A stretch of 64,000 nucleotides of DNA. It comes from Rhodospirillaceae bacterium. GTDB taxonomy: Bacteria; Pseudomonadota; Alphaproteobacteria; Dongiales; Dongiaceae. The notes beneath the pieces are model-generated. The model made no database searches. It saw nothing but the letters and a program-made list of their open reading frames with translations, and was not told where the DNA came from. Both the position numbers and the translations under genes were made by a program. The stretch spans positions 930,001 to 994,000 of the forward strand of contig JADJQM010000003.1 of the NCBI GenBank assembly GCA_016712715.1, in the 5' to 3' direction. Shown one piece after another: positions 38,690 to 48,353 of the stretch; position 1 is the stretch's first letter, and each line of letters starts with the position of its first letter.

Positions 38690-41600
38690 ATGCCGGAAAC
38701 AGGTCGCCATAGCGCCAATCCTACGAAGCCCAACGCAGATGGGCGAACAGCGCCAATGGGACATGTCAACCGGTTGCACGACTTCTCCGTTGTTGGCATC
38801 GGCGCATCTGCTGGCGGTCTGGATGCCTGCAGGCAGTTTCTGAACGCCCTGCCGACGCCCATCGGCATGGCCTTCATCCTGGTCCAGCATCTCGATCCCA
38901 ATCACCAGAGCCTGATGGCGGACCTTCTGGCGAGCCATACGCGGATGACGGTCCGGCAGGCCGCCGAAGGTATGCCGATCGAACGCGATCATCTCTACAT
39001 CATACCGCCCGGCACATATCTCTCGGTTGGCAACGGCACGCTTCACCTCTCCCAACCGCAAGCCAGGCATGGCGCGCGGCTGCCCTTCGACTATCTCCTG
39101 AAGTCGATGGCGGAAGAATACAATGCGCGCGCCATCTGCGTCGTCCTGTCAGGTACCGGTGCCGATGGCAGCCTTGGCCTGAAGGCTGTGAAGGAACAGG
39201 GGGGATTGATCATCGCCCAGGATCCGGCCGAAGCCGCCTTTGACGGCATGCCGCGCAGTGCGATCGCGACCGGCGCGGTTGATCTTGCCTTGCCATTGGC
39301 GGGAATCCCGGATGCGCTTGTCAAATTCGACCGCCGCATCGGCCTCGCCCGGACACAAGATGAGTCCGCCCAGGAAGACACCGTCCGCAACTGGTTGCCC
39401 GAGATCATCGACCTTCTCCGTGCAAAAACCGCCCATGACTTTACGCTGTACAAGCAAGGCACGCTGCAGCGCCGGATCGAGCGGCGCATGGCCATGGCAT
39501 CGATCGAGACGGATGACATGGACCGATACCTCGATCTGCTGCGGCAGAATACGCCGGAGCTGGAGCTTCTCGCCAAGGACCTGTTGATCAATGTTACGAG
39601 TTTCTTCCGGGACCCCAAGGTATTCGAGTTTCTGTCCGCCGAGATCATCCCCGAACTGATCCGCAAGCAGCCGGTCGACAAGCCGATCCGGATCTGGGTC
39701 GCCGGCTGCAGTTCCGGCGAGGAAACCTATTCTCTTGCCATGCTGTTTCTGGAACGCATCGCCGCGGACAAGCCCGGCCTGAAATTGCAGGTGTTCGCCT
39801 CCGACGTCGATCCTGATGCCATCAGCCACGCCCGTGATGGCCTCTATCCCGAAACAATCGAATCGGAAGTGTCGCCGGAGCGGCTCGCCCGGTTCTTTGC
39901 CAAGGAAGATCACAGCTACCGTGTCCTGCCGGACTTGCGGGGCGTGGTCGTCTTCACCGTTCAGGATGTGCTGGCAGATCCGCCCTTTTCGCGCATGGAC
40001 CTGGTTTCCTGTCGCAATCTGCTGATCTATCTGCTGGCCGAGGCGCAAGCGAGGGTCGTCTCGCTGTTTCATTTTGCGCTGCGCGAAGGCGGCCTTCTCC
40101 TCCTTGGCAATGCCGAGACGCTCGGCACCGGCGATGATCGCTTTGAAGTGATTTCAAAGACAGAGCGCCTCTATCGGCACATCGGGCGCAGCCGGCCGGG
40201 TGAATTCGGCTTCCTGAGAAACGCAGCGGACGGCATTCGGATACCCGCTCGGCAGGGTCAGGCGCCCTCCCAGCAGTCGGTCCTGGCGGATCTTTGCCGG
40301 CGCCTCGTCATGGATACCTATGCGCCGGCCGCGATCCTGATCAATCGAAAGCATGAATGCCTGTTTTTTCTGGGGCCGACGGACCGGTATTTGCGAGTGC
40401 CACCCGGTCATCCCACCCATGATCTGCTGACGATGGCGCCCCAGGGCCTGCGCGCAAAACTGCGCTCGGCGATCCAGCGGGCCAGCCAGACGAAGTCGCG
40501 CATTAGCCTGAAAAGGGCCCGCATAGAGTATCAGAACCAGACGATCACCTTCGGCATCGACGTGCATCCGGTGCAAAACGAGGGCGAGGATTTGCTGCTG
40601 ATCTGCTTCACGAATGAGCCGGCGGTGGAACAGCGCCGGGAGGCCGCGGCCGAGGCATCAGACAACCCACGGCTGACCGAACTGGAACGGGAACTCGAAG
40701 ACACCAGAACCGAACTGCAGGGCGCCATCCACGACCTGGAGATTGCCACGGAAGAGCAGAAGGCAATCAATGAGGAGGCGCTGTCGGTCAACGAGGAGTT
40801 CCAGTCCACGAACGAGGAATTGCTGACCTCCAAGGAGGAACTGCAATCGTTGAACGAAGAGCTTACCGCGCTCAACAGCCAGCTCCAGGAAACGCTGGAA
40901 CGACAGCGCACCACCTCCAACGACCTGCAGAACGTCCTTTACAGTACCAATGTGGCGACACTGTTTCTCGACAGGCAGCTCAACATTCGCTTCTTTACGC
41001 CGGCAACGAAATCGCTTTTCAAGGTGATTCCCGGCGATATCGGGCGACCGCTCGCGGACCTCAGGTCTTTGGCGATTGACGCAGCCCTCATCCCCGATGC
41101 CGAGGCCGTCTTGCGCAATCTGGAGCCACTTGAACAGGAGATTCAGGCGCAGACGGGTGCGTGGTATGTGCGCCGCATCCTGCCTTACCGGACTCACGAG
41201 AACGGCGTCGAAGGCGTTGTCATCACCTTCACCGACATTACCGAGCGCAAACTCGCCGCAAGCGCCCTTGAGGCTGCCAAGCAGCAGGCGGAACATGCCA
41301 ATGTTCTGAAATCCCGGTTTCTTGCCTCGGCAAGTCATGACCTGCGGCAGCCATTGCAGACTTTGGCGCTCGTTCAGGGATTGCTGGCCAGGCTGGGCGA
41401 AAGTGAGCAAGCCAAGAAGCTCGTCGCCATGCTCGACCAGACGCTCAGCGCCATGTCGGGCATGCTGAACACGCTGCTCGATATCAACCAGATCGACGCC
41501 GGCATCGTGCAGGCCAAAATGGTTCATACGCCCGTGAATGCCATTTTCGACCGCCTCAAGGACGAGTTCTCCTATCATGCCCAGGCAAAGGGCCTGGGGC

Positions 41601-43119
41601 TGCATGTCGTCCCGTGCAGCGTCTCGATCGAGAGCGATCCGCTCCTCCTGGAGCAGATGCTTCGCAACCTGCTGACCAATGCGATGAAGTACACCCGGCG
41701 CGGCAAGATCCTGCTGGGCTGCCGGCGGCTGCACCATGCGATCCGCATTGAAGTCTGGGACACCGGCATAGGCATTCCAGATGCCGAACAGCAGACGATT
41801 TTTGAGGAGTATCACCAGGTCGACAATGCTGCGCGTGAGCGCAGCCGCGGGCTTGGCCTCGGCCTGTCCATCGTGCAGCGCCTGGCAACGCTTCTGGGAC
41901 ACCAGGTGCGGGTCCGCTCTCATCTCGGCAAGGGCTCCGTCTTCTCGGTCGAGGTCCCATGCGCGGACCTGGAGGCGCTCTCCCAGACCCGCAGCGACAC
42001 GGCCCAGGCCCCGGATGAGGTCGCCAATCCAGTCGGCAGAGATGAGCGTCATACCGGCGCTATCCTGATCATCGAAGATGATCCCGACGTTCGGGAACTC
42101 CTCGACCTGCTGCTGCAGCAGGAAGGCCATCGAATCACGACCGCAACCGATGGCAACAAGGCACTCGATCTGGTCACCAGGGAAAGAATGCGCCCGGATC
42201 TGATCATTGCCGATTACAACCTGCCCAATGGCCTCAACGGGCTCGAAGTCACGAAGGCATTGCGGGAAAACCTTCGTCGCGAGACGCCGGTGATCATCCT
42301 GACGGGTGACATATCGACTGGAACACTGCGGGATATCTTCCTGCAGAAGTGCCAGCAATTGAACAAGCCGGTCAAGGCCCAGGAGCTTTCCAGGACGATC
42401 CAGCGCCTTCTGCCGCCGTCTTTGCCCCCGTTGCCCATGCGAACGCAGCTACCCGCCGTCTCGGTGGGCCGGCCGGTCATCTTTGTGGTCGACGACGATG
42501 ATCTGATACGCCAGGCCATTCGCAGCGCATTCGAGATCGAGGATACACCGTCAAGGACTACGCGAGCAGCGAGGATTTCTTCGATGACTACGCACCCGGT
42601 GGCGAGGCGTGCCTGCTGATCGACGCCTACCTTCCCGGCATGAATGGGTTGGAACTGCTGCATCGGCTCCGCGCATCCGGCGACCATCTGCCGGCCATTA
42701 TGATCACCGGTAACAGCGATGTCTCCATGGCGGTCCAGGCGATGAAGGCCGGTGCCCTGGACTTCATCGAGAAGCCGATTGGCAGCACGGAGTTGCTGGC
42801 CAGCGTTGCGCGCGCCATCGAGCATTCGCGGGATTCGGGCAAGTTTTCCGCATGGAAAAAGTCCGCCGCCGGCCATATGGAGGGTCTGACGGCGCGCCAG
42901 CTCGAAATCATGACGATGGTCCTTGATGGCCATCCCAGCAAGAATATTGCCGCCGATCTGGGCATCAGCCAGCGCACGGTCGAAAACCACCGTGCCTCGA
43001 TCATGAAGAAGACCGGCGCCACCTCTCTCCCGGAGCTGGCCAGGCTGGCTCTGGCCGCGAGCTGGAACAGCCCTGACGATGTTCCCGCATCACCGGGCTC
43101 CGCCCTCGGGGCCGCCTGA
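38690..43119 (+). pseudogene. CheB-CheR-PAS-histidine kinase-REC-REC-LuxR/FixJ hybrid, frameshifted near 42541
   Basis: A giant signalling fusion. Order: CheB methylesterase (about residues 32-220: VVGIGASAGGLDA with the active Ser, ILVQHLDP, SGTGADGSLG); CheR methyltransferase (FTLYKQGTLQRRIERRMA, NVTSFFRDPKVF, IWVAGCSSGEETYSLAM); a Glu-rich coiled coil; PAS; HisKA (ASASHDLRQPLQTLAL); HATPase (NAMKYTRRG, WDTGIGIPD, GLGLGLSIVQ); a first receiver (IIEDDPDVRE, IADYNLPNGLNG); and a second receiver starting IFVVDDDDLIRQ. The phase breaks at GAGATCGAGGATAC; one added G gives GYTVKDYASSEDFF, LLIDAYLPGMNGLEL and a FixJ/NarL-type HTH (LTARQLEIMTMVLDGHPSKN, then LGISQRTVENHRA). The repaired length is about 1476 residues. 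Confidence 0.85.
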
Positions 43120-43123
43120 CACC

Positions 43124-43138
43124 CTAGGTAGTTTCCGA
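43124..43138 (-). promoter_or_regulatory. candidate operator copy 7 (inverted)
   Basis: Reads CTAGGTAGTTTCCGA on the plus strand (reverse complement TCGGAAACTACCTAG). It starts five bases after the stop of the hybrid regulator and is 160 bases upstream of the ECF sigma factor start. Confidence 0.55.
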
Positions 43139-43297
43139 ACCTAGCGCACCGCCGCGCCAGCCCACTATCCTTTCCCGGCTGCTTGCGGATTCCGCAGCAG
43201 CCCTTTGATCAGGCCTTGTCGGCGCCGACGATGCTGCGGCCTGTCGGCGCCAGATGCCCGGTTTCCTTCTCCTGGGGATTGGCGCGGAGAAACGGTG

Positions 43298-43933
43298 ATG
43301 ATGGCAGCAATCAACAAGACCAGCAGTTTCACGGAAGCCGATCTTCTGGCTTGTCTGTCACCACTGCGCGCCTATGCCACTTTTCTGACGCGGGACCGAA
43401 TCTACGCCGACGACCTTGTGCAGGACACGATCGTCCGGGCCTTGACCGCGGCCCATCAGTTCCAGCTGGGCACCAATCTGAAAGCCTGGCTCTCGACCAT
43501 TCTGCGGTATCAGTACTACAGCCAGATCCGGCGCAATCAGGCACGCGTGCGCACCGTCAGCGACACGCTATGCCTGGAGGCATCCGTGCCGCCCAGTCAG
43601 GAAGCGAGCCTGGAATTTGCCGACTTCTGCCGCGCCTGCTGGCAACTCAGCCCCGATCAGCGCGAGGCATTGATTCTTGTGGGAGCGAGCGGCTTTTCCT
43701 ACGAAGAAGCCGCCTCGGTCTGTGCCTGTCCTGTCGGCACCATCAAGAGCCGCGTTTCGCGCGCGCGGCTGGAGCTTCAGCGCCTCCTGCTGGACGGCGC
43801 CCTCCCGGGAAATCGCCGCGACCTTCCGGTCCTGTCGCCCGATCGCACACCGCTGGAGAGCTGGTACGCGAGCCTGCCAGCCGCCCTGTCGCAGCAGGAC
43901 AAGGCGGCGGAACGCATCCTGGTCAAGGCTTGA
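43298..43933 (+). CDS. ECF RNA polymerase sigma factor
   Basis: About 211 residues. Region 2: LRAYATFLTRDRIYADDLVQ, DTIVRALTAAHQF and LKAWLSTILRYQYYSQIRR. Region 4: LSPDQREALILVGASGFSYE, EAASVCACPVGTIKSRVSRA. The C-terminus runs about 35 residues beyond region 4 (SPDRTPLESWYASLPAALSQ). The start at 43298 has GGAGA upstream; a longer frame to 43205 has no family similarity. No anti-sigma factor follows; the next gene is a broken acyltransferase. The upstream operator-like copy suggests control by the same regulator as the EPS genes. Confidence 0.9.
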   Translation: MMAAINKTSSFTEADLLACLSPLRAYATFLTRDRIYADDLVQDTIVRALTAAHQFQLGTNLKAWLSTILRYQYYSQIRRNQARVRTVSDTLCLEASVPPSQEASLEFADFCRACWQLSPDQREALILVGASGFSYEEAASVCACPVGTIKSRVSRARLELQRLLLDGALPGNRRDLPVLSPDRTPLESWYASLPAALSQQDKAAERILVKA

Positions 43934-44119
43934 CCATCTCCGTCTTGGCTGCCCTGCTATGGCCGTCTGGTATCGGTCGGGTGTTGGTCCGCTCCGCCCA
44001 CCAATGCTGTTGGCGCCATCCAGTCCATCGCCCCGGCAGATGAACCAGCCGAACGCGACGACGACCGCAGGTCCACCCCATCATTCGAAGCAGCGTCGCG
44101 ACGTTTCGGCGGGCGCAAC

Positions 44120-45403
44120 ATGCTGACGCAGGTTCGGCAAAGTGACGGCATGTCGTCTGGTCGCATCGAATGCCTGGATGGTTTGCGCGGCGTCGCCGCC
44201 ATCTGGGTATTGGTGGGCCATGCGCTGCTGCTGTGCGGCTGGCGCCTGCCCGTCCTTGCGCGGCCGGACCTCGCCGTCGACCTCTTCATGATGCTGTCCG
44301 GATTCCTGATGGTCTTTCAGTATACGCAGCGAAAGGCCGTCGAACCCTGGCACAGGCCGCGGACATGGTGCCTGTTCTGGACCCGGCGTTTCTTTCGCAT
44401 CGCACCTCTTTATTACGTGCTCCTGGCCATTGCCCTGCTTGCCGGGCCGAACCTTGGCGCCTATCGCGACGAGATCGCCCAGGCGCTTCCTCAAACGGGC
44501 ACCGTCACGGCGCGCTATCTGGATCAAAGCTGGCAGAATGTCATCGCACATCTGACCTTCGTCTTCGGCTTTGATCCTTACTTCAGCTACAGCACACCGC
44601 TCCCGGACTGGAGCATCGGCCTGGAGATGGCCTTCTATGCGGCTTTTCCGTGCCTCATGATCGCGGCCGGACGTTTTGGATTTCCCACAACCGCGATCGT
44701 CATCTCCGGCGCCTGCCTGCTTGCGTCCCTGCTCTTCTCGGACTTCTTTCGCTCCTTCAAACAACCTTCCCTGCTGGCGATCAAATTGCCCATCTTCTGG
44801 GCGGGGATGCTGGTGGCGGCCTCACTGAATGCCGGCGGTCGCCAACGCTGGGTGCTGATCTGCTCAGCGCTCCTTCTTTGCCTCCTGCCGGTACGTGGTG
44901 GCGGCAGCGCGCCACTGGAACTGGCCATGCGCGTGGCGAACCTCGCCGGCATTTCCCTGCTCGTCCATGCCGGCCACCTTCCGCAGGGCAGCCGATTGGG
45001 ACGGACGGCGCGCTAGCTCGCGGCGCGCTTTGGCGGCCGCACGGCCAGTTTTTTCGGCGACAGTTCCTATGGCGTCTATTTGCTGCACCTCCTGATCATG
45101 GTTCCCGCCGTCGCCCTGATCATCAGATGGGCGCAACCAGGCTCCGCCGCGGCATTGTTTGGCCTGACCATCCTCGCCGTCCTGCCGGTGACATATGCGA
45201 TTGCCTGGTTGCTGCATCTGGGCATTGAACGCCCCGGCATCCGCCTTGGCCGGCTGTGCGCCGGCCGGTTGCAGCGAAGGCCCGATAACCATGTGAAGGC
45301 CGGATCGACCGCGCCACCAAGCGCGACAGGTGATGCCGATGACAATTCGGGTGATGACCGTGGAAGCCGCGCGCGCGTCACATTGATGGATCTGCGACCC
45401 TGA
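44120..45403 (+). pseudogene. acyltransferase 3, interrupted by an in-frame TAG
   Basis: A membrane acyltransferase of the OafA type. RIECLDGLRGVAAIWVLVGH, DLAVDLFMMLSGFLMVFQYT, RRFFRIAPLYYVLLAIAL and SIGLEMAFYAAFPCLMI are family motifs. A TAG at 45014-45016 follows GRTAR. The same frame then continues LAARFGGRTASFFGDSSYG, VYLLHLLIMVPAVALII, the usual last membrane helices, to 45403. A TGG-to-TAG change would fit the sequence context. An alternative start is 44150. The last 50 residues are polar and unlike the family. Confidence 0.75.
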
Positions 45404-45706
45404 CGGCCTGACCAGCCCCCGCGGATCGGCCTGACAGTCGGCTATCGCTCGCCTATCGTTCCCGCGGCGCAACTGCGTTGTTGCCAATGGCCCGGAGAGT
45501 GGCGTCCCCAACGGGAGTCCCACGATATAGTACATCTCTGAAAACGGTGTTCAGAATCCGTCTATAGGTCGTCAAGTATACTCCGCGGTAGATTGATCGC
45601 TGTCGCCCATGGCCAAGATCCTGGAGGTGTATAAGCTCCCTCCACTTTGGCGCGAAGTGAGCGGCGCCGTCATTGATGTGGCCGGTAGGCGGTTTCGCCT
45701 TAGCGA

Positions 45707-45736
45707 AAAGGGCCGCCGACAAGCCGGCGGCCCTTT
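45707..45736. terminator. bidirectional hairpin terminator
   Basis: A perfect 12-bp stem, AAAGGGCCGCCG / CGGCGGCCCTTT, with loop ACAAGC. It lies between the converging broken acyltransferase (end 45403) and the poly-Gly protein (end 45779), so it can stop both. The rest of the gap 45404-45778 holds no gene that can be supported. Confidence 0.7.
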
Positions 45737-45778
45737 CCCTGACGTCGTCCCAGCGCAAAGGCCGGGCCGAACGAGAGT

Positions 45779-46369
<591 letters not shown>

Positions 46370-46601
46370 GATCGTCTTCCCTTTCAAGTTATTGACGCGC
46401 AGTTCGTTCGCTAGGGTTGACGCAGCGAGGTTCGGTCCGGTTGCAATGATATGTGTTTGCGCATTTTTAGGTAATTTTGTTGTGCGCAGAAAATGCCAAG
46501 GCGCTGGCCGTGCGCCGAAAATGACGTGCAACCGCGCCTGCTACGCAGACGTCTATTGCTGCGCCGACTGTGATGGCGCGCACAACATTGAAGGATTTCC
46601 C

Positions 46602-47042
46602 ATGTTCTCAAAGATCGGCAAACCAGCTCCTGCACCGAGCGAATCCGTGGTGGCCCAGGTTGTTGCCAGAAGCCCGCTGCCATCGATCATCGGTGCTGAT
46701 CTGCGAATCGTCGGTGACCTCTGCTGCAACGGCGACGTTCATGTCAGCGGCTGGGTTCAGGGCGACATCATGGGCCGCAAGGTGACGATCGAGCAGCACG
46801 CGACCATCCTCGGCAATCTGCAGGCGGATGCGATCCGCATTCGCGGCCTGGTCAATGGCGATGTCCGCGCCGATGTCGTCGTGCTGGAAAGTTCCGGCCG
46901 CATGACCGGCGATATCATCCATCGGACGTTGGCGATCGAGGAAGGCGCCTATCTGGAAGGTTCATGTCGGCCACTAGATCAGAATCCCGCACCGATCATC
47001 TCGGTCGATCCACAGTTTGCCGATTACATCACTGAAGCATAA
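46602..47042 (+). CDS. bactofilin
   Basis: A 146-residue bactofilin (polymer-forming cytoskeletal protein). The start at 46602 (MFSKIGKPAPAPSESVV) has AAGGA seven bases upstream. The core is the regular short beta-helix: IIGADLRIVGDLCCNGDVHV, SGWVQGDIMGRKVTIEQ, NLQADAIRIRGLVNGDV, ESSGRMTGDI. Bactofilins polymerise without nucleotides at the membrane and place cell-wall or surface machinery. It may help localise the export apparatus, but nothing here proves it. It forms a short transcript with the membrane protein that follows after 12 bases. Confidence 0.92.
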   Translation: MFSKIGKPAPAPSESVVAQVVARSPLPSIIGADLRIVGDLCCNGDVHVSGWVQGDIMGRKVTIEQHATILGNLQADAIRIRGLVNGDVRADVVVLESSGRMTGDIIHRTLAIEEGAYLEGSCRPLDQNPAPIISVDPQFADYITEA

Positions 47043-47054
47043 GGCCCATTCCAG

Positions 47055-47261
47055 ATGGAAATCGTCATCCGCGCATTCTTGGGGTTCTTCTTTGGTCTGT
47101 TCTGTGGCGGCTCCGTCGCCCTGTTCGGGTCGATCGCCGTCTTCTCCCTGTTCCGCATTTCCAATTTTGAAGGTTCGGCCTCGATGGGTATCGCCTTCGT
47201 CATCCTGCCGACCGGCGCTCTCTTGGGCGGCATTGTGGGGGCAATCTGGGCAACCTGGTAA
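47055..47261 (+). CDS. small two-helix membrane protein
   Basis: A 68-residue hydrophobic protein with two membrane segments (AFLGFFFGLFCGGSVALFG and IAFVILPTGALLGGIVGAI), Gly-rich at the ends. No known family was identified. It sits 12 bases after the bactofilin and is therefore a possible membrane partner for it. The ribosome site is weak, which suits coupling to the gene upstream. Confidence 0.6.
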   Translation: MEIVIRAFLGFFFGLFCGGSVALFGSIAVFSLFRISNFEGSASMGIAFVILPTGALLGGIVGAIWATW

Positions 47262-47291
47262 GGTCGGCTTCGCGCAGGACGACGCCGTCAC

Positions 47292-48224
47292 TCAGCAATC
47301 GTAGCCGTCATATTTCCTGATCGCGACACCCGGCATGGCAGCAAGATGCGCCGCTGCCGCCTTGATCGATGCCATACCGTAGCAATCCCACACCTCCCAG
47401 GGACCGATACGGAGTTCCGAACGGCCACCGCCCTTGGCCGGCTGCAGTTCGATATTGGTGATCTCCACTGGCCGACCGATGGCGAAACTGACCGTGTCCC
47501 ATTTGCTTGAAGCACCCCAGCAGGCATCGGCCACACTGCGCCAGAGGCCAAAGCTGCGCGCCCCCAGGCGCGCTGCGATGCTGGGTGGCGTGTCGAGGAT
47601 CTCCGGCTGCGACAGGGCCAAGGAGGATTCGCGGCCACGGCCTTGGCCTTTGCCATAGAGCTCGACGGAGAGCTTGAACATCCGCAACTCCGATATTCGC
47701 GTAGCGATCGTTGCCACCTCGACATTCCGTCGGCGCCATTCACTGAGAAAGGGCCTGGCGGCAAGTTCGGTGCGCCAGGTGACCCAGAGGCAGGCCGCGG
47801 CAACACCGTATTCAACCGGCCGGGCGGCACCGTAGACAGAGAGGCCTACCGTTACCACATCGCTGTCCCAGCGCGCGTAGAGCGCGACTCGATCGGCGAG
47901 TGACGCATCCGTGGGCAGGTCTTCCCGCTCGACGAAACCGGGGGTTCCAAGACGCGCATCGAAGAACTGCAACCAGTCTTCCGCGGTCGGGTGTGACATT
48001 GCCAACTCATAGCACAGTTGCGTGACCGGTCGGTCAGACCGTGCCGCCGTGAGCTTGACGCTGATCGCGGCTATCCCATCCACGGAGCGGCAGGGATAGG
48101 TCCGTGAGGTGAGGTTCTGGGGGCGCTGCGTGGGATGCTCGCCGTCACCGCACTGATCAAGGATCGTGCCCCAGGGCAGGAAGCGGCCATCGATCTCGAA
48201 GCCGCGCATCAGTTGATCAAACAT
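47292..48224 (-). CDS. hypothetical protein downstream of the RTX gene
   Basis: A 310-residue soluble protein of unknown function. The start at 48224 (MFDQLMRGFEIDGRFLPWGT) has GGAAGAC upstream. Visible features are LDQCGDGEHPTQRPQNLTSR near the N-terminus and IGPWEVWDCYGMASIKAAAA near the C-terminus, with several Trp and paired Cys. There is no signal peptide or membrane segment. It lies about 130 bases after the RTX gene on the same strand, so it may be a dedicated partner. Confidence 0.6.
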   Translation of the reverse strand: MFDQLMRGFEIDGRFLPWGTILDQCGDGEHPTQRPQNLTSRTYPCRSVDGIAAISVKLTAARSDRPVTQLCYELAMSHPTAEDWLQFFDARLGTPGFVEREDLPTDASLADRVALYARWDSDVVTVGLSVYGAARPVEYGVAAACLWVTWRTELAARPFLSEWRRRNVEVATIATRISELRMFKLSVELYGKGQGRGRESSLALSQPEILDTPPSIAARLGARSFGLWRSVADACWGASSKWDTVSFAIGRPVEITNIELQPAKGGGRSELRIGPWEVWDCYGMASIKAAAAHLAAMPGVAIRKYDGYDC

Positions 48225-48353
48225 CGTCCGTCTTCCTGCCAAAGGCGATGGCGACCCCATCGGGATGGGAATGGGGTCGCCATACCAAGCCTTGCCGTCG
48301 GCAAATCGGCAAGACTGGCCGTCAGTGGATCAAGCTCTCAGGGAACTAAATCC

